A stretch of DNA of 64,000 bases, from NCBI GenBank assembly GCA_033398695.1, contig CM065802.1, positions 201,395,096 through 201,459,095 on the forward strand, read 5' to 3'. Below the pieces are notes generated by a model that saw only the letters and a list, made by a program, of their open reading frames with translations, was not told where the DNA came from and made no database searches. Both the position numbers and the translations under genes were made by a program. Below, in pieces: positions 58,327 to 64,000 of the stretch (its first letter is position 1; each line of letters begins with the position of its first letter). This stretch comes from Orobanche coerulescens (Eukaryota > Streptophyta > Magnoliopsida > Lamiales > Orobanchaceae).

Positions 58327-60836
58327 ACCTTGACCAACGGAATGGTCTTATGCGTCAGTCGCTTCTCACAGTGCACCAAAATCTTCAAGGGACTCTCCTA
58401 GAAGGTAATATCCTCTGCGACATAGATCTCACATATTCGATGACATGACTAGGGTCCGGAACATATTTCCTCAGTTGGGAAACATAAAAAATGCTATAGA
58501 CTTGATTCAAAGCCGGAGGCAACGCCAAACGGTACGTCAACTCACCAACCCTCTCTAGAATCTCAAAGGGCCCAATAAATCTCGGGCTCAACTTCCCCTT
58601 CTTCCGCAGCAAAAAACTCCCCTCGTCGGTGACATTAACAAAACGTGGTCTCCCACCTAGAATTCCAAAGGTCGACGACAAACATCAGCATAGGATTTCT
58701 GTCGACTCTGAGCAGTCAACATCCTCTCCCAAATCAATTCCACCTTCCTTCTTGTCTCCAAGTCGATGTCTGGTTCAGTCCCGAACAAATCGGATGCCTC
58801 GTTCCAACAAATTGGCGATCGACATCGCCGCCCATAAAGCGCCTCATACATTGCCATCTTGATCGATGCGTGCCCACTATTATTGTACGTGAACTCGATC
58901 AACGTAAAATGCTCCTCCCAATCACTGCTCCAATCGAGAGCACAAGCACGCAACATATCCCCAAATGTCTACATAGTGCGCTCCGACTGCCCATCCGTCT
59001 GAGGATGAAAAAAAGTACTCAGACATAAACAAATACCCAATGCCTTATGTACCGCCTGTCAAAAATGCGATACAAAATGGCCATCACGATCCGAAACAAT
59101 AAACTTTAGAGTACCGTGAAGCCTCACAATCTGTGCAATAAATACACGAGCCAGCCTTTCCGGACCCCAAGTATCCTTGATGCCCAGGAAATGTGCCGAC
59201 TTGGTCAGACGATCTACAATCGCCCAAACTATATTCATATCAGACTTCGATCTCGGCAAGCTCGTGATGAAGTTCATCGAAATATCTTCCCATTTCCATT
59301 CTGGAATGGGAAGCGACGGCAACAACCCAGCTGGTCGCTGATGCTCGATTTTGACCTGCTGACAAGTCAAACATCTCGCTACAAATTGTGCGACCTCCTC
59401 CTTCATATCATTCCACCAAAAGTTCCTTCTTAGGTCCTTGTACATCTTACTCAAACCAGTATGACCGAGTAAGACGTAGCAAGGGCCTCACATAAAATAC
59501 TCTGCCTCAATTCCAAGTCGTTCGGTACACAAAGTTGACTCTGGAATCTCAACACACCATCCTCGTGGATCAAAAACCCAGGAGCCTTCCCCTTAAGAAC
59601 ATTCTCTCAGATTTGAGCAATCATCGAATCCTCCAACTGCTTCAGTTTTCTTTCATCGATCAGCGACGACAAAATTTCCAAAGCATATAGTTGGCCGACA
59701 ACTCCTGGCAACAAAATCTCGACACTCAACTCGATCAAATCATGCCAAAGCTCAGATTGAGATGGAAGTATCTCAAGTATCCGCAACGTAACCGGTTTCC
59801 GACTCAAGGCATCTGCCACGACGTTCGCCTTTCCCGGGAGATAAAGGATTTCGAGGTCATAATCGTTAATCAACTCCAACCACCTCCTATGTCTCATATT
59901 CAATTATAGCTGAGTGAATATGTACTTCAGACTTTTATGATCGGTAAAATTCTGACAAGCAGAGCCAAAGAGATAACGACGCTAAATCTTGAGCGCAAAA
60001 ACAACTGCCGCTAACTCCAAATCGTGAGTAGGGTAATTGAGCTCATACGGCCTCAACTACCGAGACGCATATGCAATAGTCTTGTCGTGCTGCATCAACA
60101 CGCACCCAAGACCCTGACCCGAAGCATCACTATAGACAACAAACATCATTATACATGTCAACGCTAGAATATGGGCGGAAGTCAAACGCCTCTTCAGCTC
60201 CTCAAAACTCATCTGCCTTTCATCATTCTGAAGCAACTGTGTAAGTGACCGATTCAGTTTCGAGAACCCATCGACGAACCTATGATAGTATCCAGCCAAA
60301 CCCAAGAAACTACGGACCTCCTTCACATTCTTAGGCGGTGTCCAATCCAACACCGCCTCAATCTTTTGTGGATCCACACAGACCCCCTCGACTGAAATCA
60401 CGTGACCCAGAAACAACACTTCCTTCAGCCAGAACTCACATTTCAATAACTTCGCATAGAGTCGCTCGGTCCTCAAAACGTCCCACACCACACACAGATG
60501 ATGCGTGTGCTCTTCCTCATTCTTCGAGTAGATAAGGATGTCATCAATGAAAACAACGATACACTTATCCAAATACTCAATGAAAATCTTGTTCATCAAC
60601 TGCATGAACACTGCCGGTACGTTAGTTACTCCGAAGGGCATAACCACAAACTCGTAATGTCCGTATCTCATCCGAAAAGCTATTTTTGGGACATCGGACT
60701 CCTTCACCCGAAGCTGATAGTACCCCGATCTCAAGTCGATCTTCGAGAATACCGCAGCTCACTGCAACTGATCAAACAAGTCATCAATCCTCAGTAAGGG
60801 ATACTTGTTCTTGATGGTCACTTTGTTTAGATCTCG
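58327..60836 (-). pseudogene. Element E pol: RT, RNase H, integrase, chromodomain start (broken)
   Basis: Read leftward: RT 60734-60200 ([10 protein letters not shown], catalytic [15 protein letters not shown]), connection region [13 protein letters not shown], RNase H start [16 protein letters not shown] (near 60130). A frame break near 60057 is followed by RNase H remnants and a linker (59903-59607; [11 protein letters not shown]). The integrase zinc region and core occupy 59454-59059 ([30 protein letters not shown]). Stops follow around 58957-59058. 58956-58657 has FTYNNSGHASIKMA, and 58681-58327 the C-terminal fold and the first chromodomain residues. At least five interruptions. Confidence 0.85.
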
Positions 60837-61945
60837 TTATTCGATACATAAATGCAGAGAACCATCCTTATTACACACAAACAGGACCAGTGCACCCCAA
60901 GGGGAAGCGCTCGGTTGAATGTACCCCGACTCAAGAAGCTCACTCAATTGCTTCTTCAACTCATCCATGTCTGAAGGTGCCATGCGATACGACGCCTTCG
61001 AAATCGGAGCCGCACCCGGCTCTAACTTGATAGAGAACTCAACCTCATAGTCCGGTGGCAACCCTGGCAACTCATCATAAAAGACATCTGGGAACTCACT
61101 AACGACGGGGATCGATGAAAGTTCAACCCCACCATCCTCCTCCTTCAAGGCGTAACACCAATAACCAGTATACCCCTTCCGCAAGAGTCTAATCGCCTTC
61201 AAGGCGTTAATTACGAACTTCTGGTTTCCATTCTTTCGCCCTGCGAAGGAGTTCTCGGTGCCGTCCTCGGATAACATGGTGATGATCCTCGTGCGGTATT
61301 TCATGATCGTACCATGCCGCTCGAGCCAATCATCTCCGAGAATCAAGTCCTCACCCTCAATACCCACAACAATAAGATTAGAGAGCCAAGCCCTTTCACA
61401 AATAACCACAGAACAGTCTCGGATCTCCCGATCACCAACGATCCGATCACCGCTAGGAAGTTTAACGATGAATGGCTCACAAGAATACAAACAGTCAAGA
61501 CTCAAATGGCGCACACACTCCAGAGAGATGAACGAATGCGTAGTACCAGAATCGAAAAGTACAATGACAGGATGAGAATGAATATGAATGGTACCTGTAG
61601 CCACGGTAGCCGCTGGATCATCGGCCCTCCTCATCTCATATGCACGTGGATGAGCGGAGCCGACACTGAAAGCTCCCCCTCTAGCGGGCTGGCCTCGACC
61701 TCTCCCTCGGCTGGCACTCTGCAGAGGCTGCGGAGCAAACAACCCTTGATTCAAACTTGGGTCCCTAGGCGCTGGGAAAGAAGCTTGGATGCCGAGAGTC
61801 TTCCCTAAACGATCACAAAAGGAAGCCTTGTGGCCCACCTGGCCACAAGTATGACAAGTCAACGGCGGAAAGGGACACTCCCGGTTCCTATGGCTCGACT
61901 GGCCATAGTTAAAACATCTGATCTCTCGAGTGGGGGCACTGGCAG
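60837..61945 (-). pseudogene. Element E gag end, protease and RT start
   Basis: One open minus-strand frame from 61862 to 60837: zinc knuckle CHTCGQVGHKASFC, Pro/Ser/Arg-rich spacer, protease with intact active-site motif (VLFDSGTTHSFISLECVR), [10 protein letters not shown], linker [12 protein letters not shown] and RT start SASPWGALVLF. A further knuckle remnant is at 61862-61945 before the insertion of LTR I. It stops at 60837 where RT continues in another frame. This is the cleanest protease of the A/E family here. Confidence 0.85.
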
Positions 61946-62304
61946 TGTAATACCCGTAATTTTGATCCCCGAAAATTTTCTACTTTTGGCGGAAGTCTAT
62001 TTTGACGACTTGCTTGGGACCGTTTCGTCATCCTGAGAAATGATTAATTCTACACTTTTTGTCATCCGAGTTCGTTTCGGTATCGTTTTGTTGAGTTCGG
62101 TGTCCTTAATCGACTTTTTCACGTGGGAGTTCGACTTTGTTAGATCACCATTAATTTTTGGTAACTCCAAAAATTCTGAATCTTTGCAATATTATAGAGC
62201 ATCGAGTTAGCTTCCCAATGGTTCAAACGGTGAGTCAATCGGAGTCCGGACGAGAGAGTTATGGTCGTTTTAACTCACCCGCTCGTTATTGGCCGATCAC
62301 TGCC

Positions 62305-62637
62305 GGCCGAACTCGGCCGTGTCGTCCGACACGGCCCGTGCCGTACTCGTCCGGATAAGCCGAAAGTTTCTGTCTCAGGACCCGACCGTGTCGTCCGACA
62401 CGGCCCGTGCCGAACTCTTCCGGATAAGCCTGTAGCGACTGCCGACACGCCCGACCGTGTTCCAGGACACGGTCGAGTCATGCCGAGTCGCTGTCGGACG
62501 GGTCACTATCGGTAGGCCCCTTCGCGCCGCGACCGTGTCATGCAGGACACGGTCGAGTCCCTGTCGGCCAGCTGTGCAACACGACCGTGCCGATCGGCAC
62601 GGGCCGTGTCCGGCAGGCAGTCAACCCCTATAAAAGG
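62305..62637 (+). promoter_or_regulatory. GC-rich hairpin dyad array and TATA box, LTR I
   Basis: Five inverted repeats such as CGGCCGTGTC-GTCC-GACACGGCC (about 62314), CGACCGTGTC-GTCC-GACACGGCC (about 62384) and CGACCGTGTTCCAGGACACGGTCG (about 62451), then CTATAAAAGG. Same family as the array in the G LTRs. Confidence 0.7.
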
Positions 62638-63317
62638 CCCTGCAGACGTTTTTCTTGCCATTTTTCACCTTCTTCTTCTCCTCTTCCGCAGTTGGGCGTG
62701 TTCTAAGCTTGAAGCCATGTTGTTTAGCAACATATCCATGGAGTTCCTTGGGTTATATCATCAATCATTCGTCCGATAACATCCTTTGATCGAGCGAATC
62801 AGGTCAGATTTTCTAGAAATCTAATTTTGGGGATTTTGGGTATTTTGTTCGATTTCGTCCGTTTAATCCGATTTAACTTAGGATTTTGAAGGATTGATGA
62901 TTATTTAGATGTATTGTATCATTTCCCTTGTTATCCCATGGTTGGATCGTATCGATTCGTTGTTTTGGTCGAGTTCTTGACCGACGCCTTGAAGGTGTCC
63001 TAGAAATGTCATAGAGGGTTTTCGGGCGTTCTACGATTATTCTTCCTCGTTTGATCGATGATTTATTGAATTTATGTTGTTAGGGTCGAATTCTTGTGAA
63101 GAAATCGAGTGAAACCCTTCCGCTCGTTGTCTTCTTCGTGGTTCAAGCTTCCGGTCGAACCGTGTTCTTCGGGATCTTGATAACGTTTATTAAGGCAAGT
63201 ATACATTTATGATTGTACGTTCGACTTTGAAAGTATGAAATATTGATGGTATGATTATTTTTAGCCACTCCGGACGGGCCTATGGTACTCGAGGGTTTCG
63301 TAGCCTGCAGTGCGATT

Positions 63318-63460
63318 CCATGGTTGATATGAACGAACCGCTTTCTACGGCATTCATATGAAATAATGTTGGCATGTAATGAACGAACCGCTTTGACGGC
63401 ATTCCTACATGTAACGGCGTATGATATGAACGAACCGTTTCTACGGCATTCACATACGTC
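63318..63460 (+). repeat. Three tandem hairpin repeats in LTR I leader
   Basis: Each unit has the core GAACGAACCG...ACGGCATTC, inner arms GAA/TTC and CCG/CGG, and a different outer stem: ATATGAA/TTCATAT (63327-63359), CATGTA/TACATG (63373-63411) and CGTATG/CATACG (63418-63458). The outer arms change together while pairing is kept. Confidence 0.75.
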
Positions 63461-64000
63461 TTGAGATTTTAGTTATTAGGAATACTAGTCTTAAATTGAT
63501 GAATTGACGGATATTGATGAATTGACGGATTACATTTACTTTATTGTCGAGGAGTATTATGTTTCATATTGTTATACTTGCACTAGCTATTCGACGGCTA
63601 ACCCTTTATGGGGAAATACGTTTCATGTATTTCAGTTCCAGGAGAGCGGACAGATTGCACCGGAGTCGGCATGAAGATGATGGGCAAGTGTGATACCGTG
63701 TCTTGTCTCGGTTATTTTCTTGATTCCTCCATTCGGTGTTGTTGTCTTGGAATGGATTTTTAAATACTCGAGTATTGTATTTCGCTTTCCTTGATGTTCG
63801 GCTGTGTTGCCGAGGTATTGATTTGTGAAGTGATGTATATGTTTTCGTTGGTTATGGTTTTGAATACCATTTGTATCGTCTTCCTTTCTTTTGTATGTAG
63901 ACCTTATCGGTCAAGTTTATAGTTCCGCGTATGTTTAGCCTTGTGGGTCCCACGGCGGGCTCACGTGTAATATACCCCGAATAACTTGGGGGTGTTACGA

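Larger units (their letters stand above)
58327..61945 (-). mobile_element. Element E: Ty3/gypsy chromovirus, minus strand, both LTRs missing
   Basis: Coding region of a chromovirus of the same family as A (shared GSAHPR and YEMRRADDPAATVATGT). It is cut on the left by the copia LTR D (58326) inside the chromodomain and on the right by LTR I (61946) inside gag. No LTR of its own is in the window. Confidence 0.85.
61946..64000 (+). repeat. LTR I: plus-strand Ty3-type LTR, probably continuing past the window
   Basis: Begins TGTAATACCCG after GGCAG of element E's gag and runs to GGGGGTGTTACGA at the window end, close to the usual GGTGTTACA. Landmarks: hairpin dyad array (62305-62622), CTATAAAAGG at 62628-62637, CAG|GTCAGA at 62803, TTAAG|GCAAGT at 63195, three hairpin repeats (63318-63460), CTAAC at 63598-63602 and TTTCAG at 63635. 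Its first 180 bp and the part after the TATA box resemble the C LTR, while 62127-62633 resemble the G LTR. Whether it is a solo LTR or the left end of a full element cannot be seen. Confidence 0.8.

Overview
The window is a block of plant nuclear DNA made almost entirely of LTR retrotransposons. The evidence is Ty3/gypsy polyproteins with a C-terminal chromodomain (chromoviruses, Tekay-like by their 3' ends), a Ty1/copia gag, primer-binding sites for initiator tRNA-Met, and one FAR1/MULE-type gene. An angiosperm, probably a eudicot, is likely; the species cannot be named from the sequence. Apart from the FAR1-related locus no host gene is recognised, and every retroelement reading frame is broken.

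Layout. 1-5276: a minus-strand chromovirus (element A; gag, protease, RT and RNase H remnants plus its 5' LTR at 3172-5276), inserted in a plus-strand chromovirus (element B, 5277-9598; RNase H, integrase, chromodomain, 3' LTR). 9599-12995: a FAR1-related (FRS-like) locus on the minus strand with its upstream DNA. 12996-58326: a gag-only Ty1/copia-like element (D) that holds four further insertions inside one another. Element F (15608-57077) has the layout LTR-internal-LTR-internal-LTR and sits in D. Element G (21262-49604) sits in the middle LTR of F. Element H (24048-43653) sits in the integrase region of G. Element C (29622-38407), which lacks pol, sits in the RT of H. F, G, H and C each have perfect 5-bp target duplications (TGTAA, TGCAT, AAAAC, AAGGG), so the insertion order is unambiguous. 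58327-61945: a minus-strand chromovirus (E) of the same family as A. 61946-64000: a plus-strand LTR (I) inserted in E's gag.

The most interesting signal is shared LTR architecture rather than a gene. Directly upstream of the TATA box, the LTRs of A, B, C, H and the copia element D carry dense arrays of a 12-14 bp dyad, TTAGCGTGCGCTAA and variants. The LTRs of G and I carry, in the same place, longer hairpin-forming dyads of the type CGACCGTGTC-N-GACACGGTCG. LTR I looks like a C-type LTR whose promoter and dyad array were replaced by the G-type cassette. Downstream of TATA every gypsy LTR has a possible splice donor, a tandem repeat that often folds into hairpins, a branch-point-like CTAAC/CTGAC in most families, and a (C/T)AG acceptor near the LTR end, suggesting an intron inside the LTR leader.

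Limits: alignments were done by eye, so boundaries of degenerate coding pieces are approximate, while LTR edges and target duplications were read base by base. Intron, promoter and RNA-structure statements are inference.
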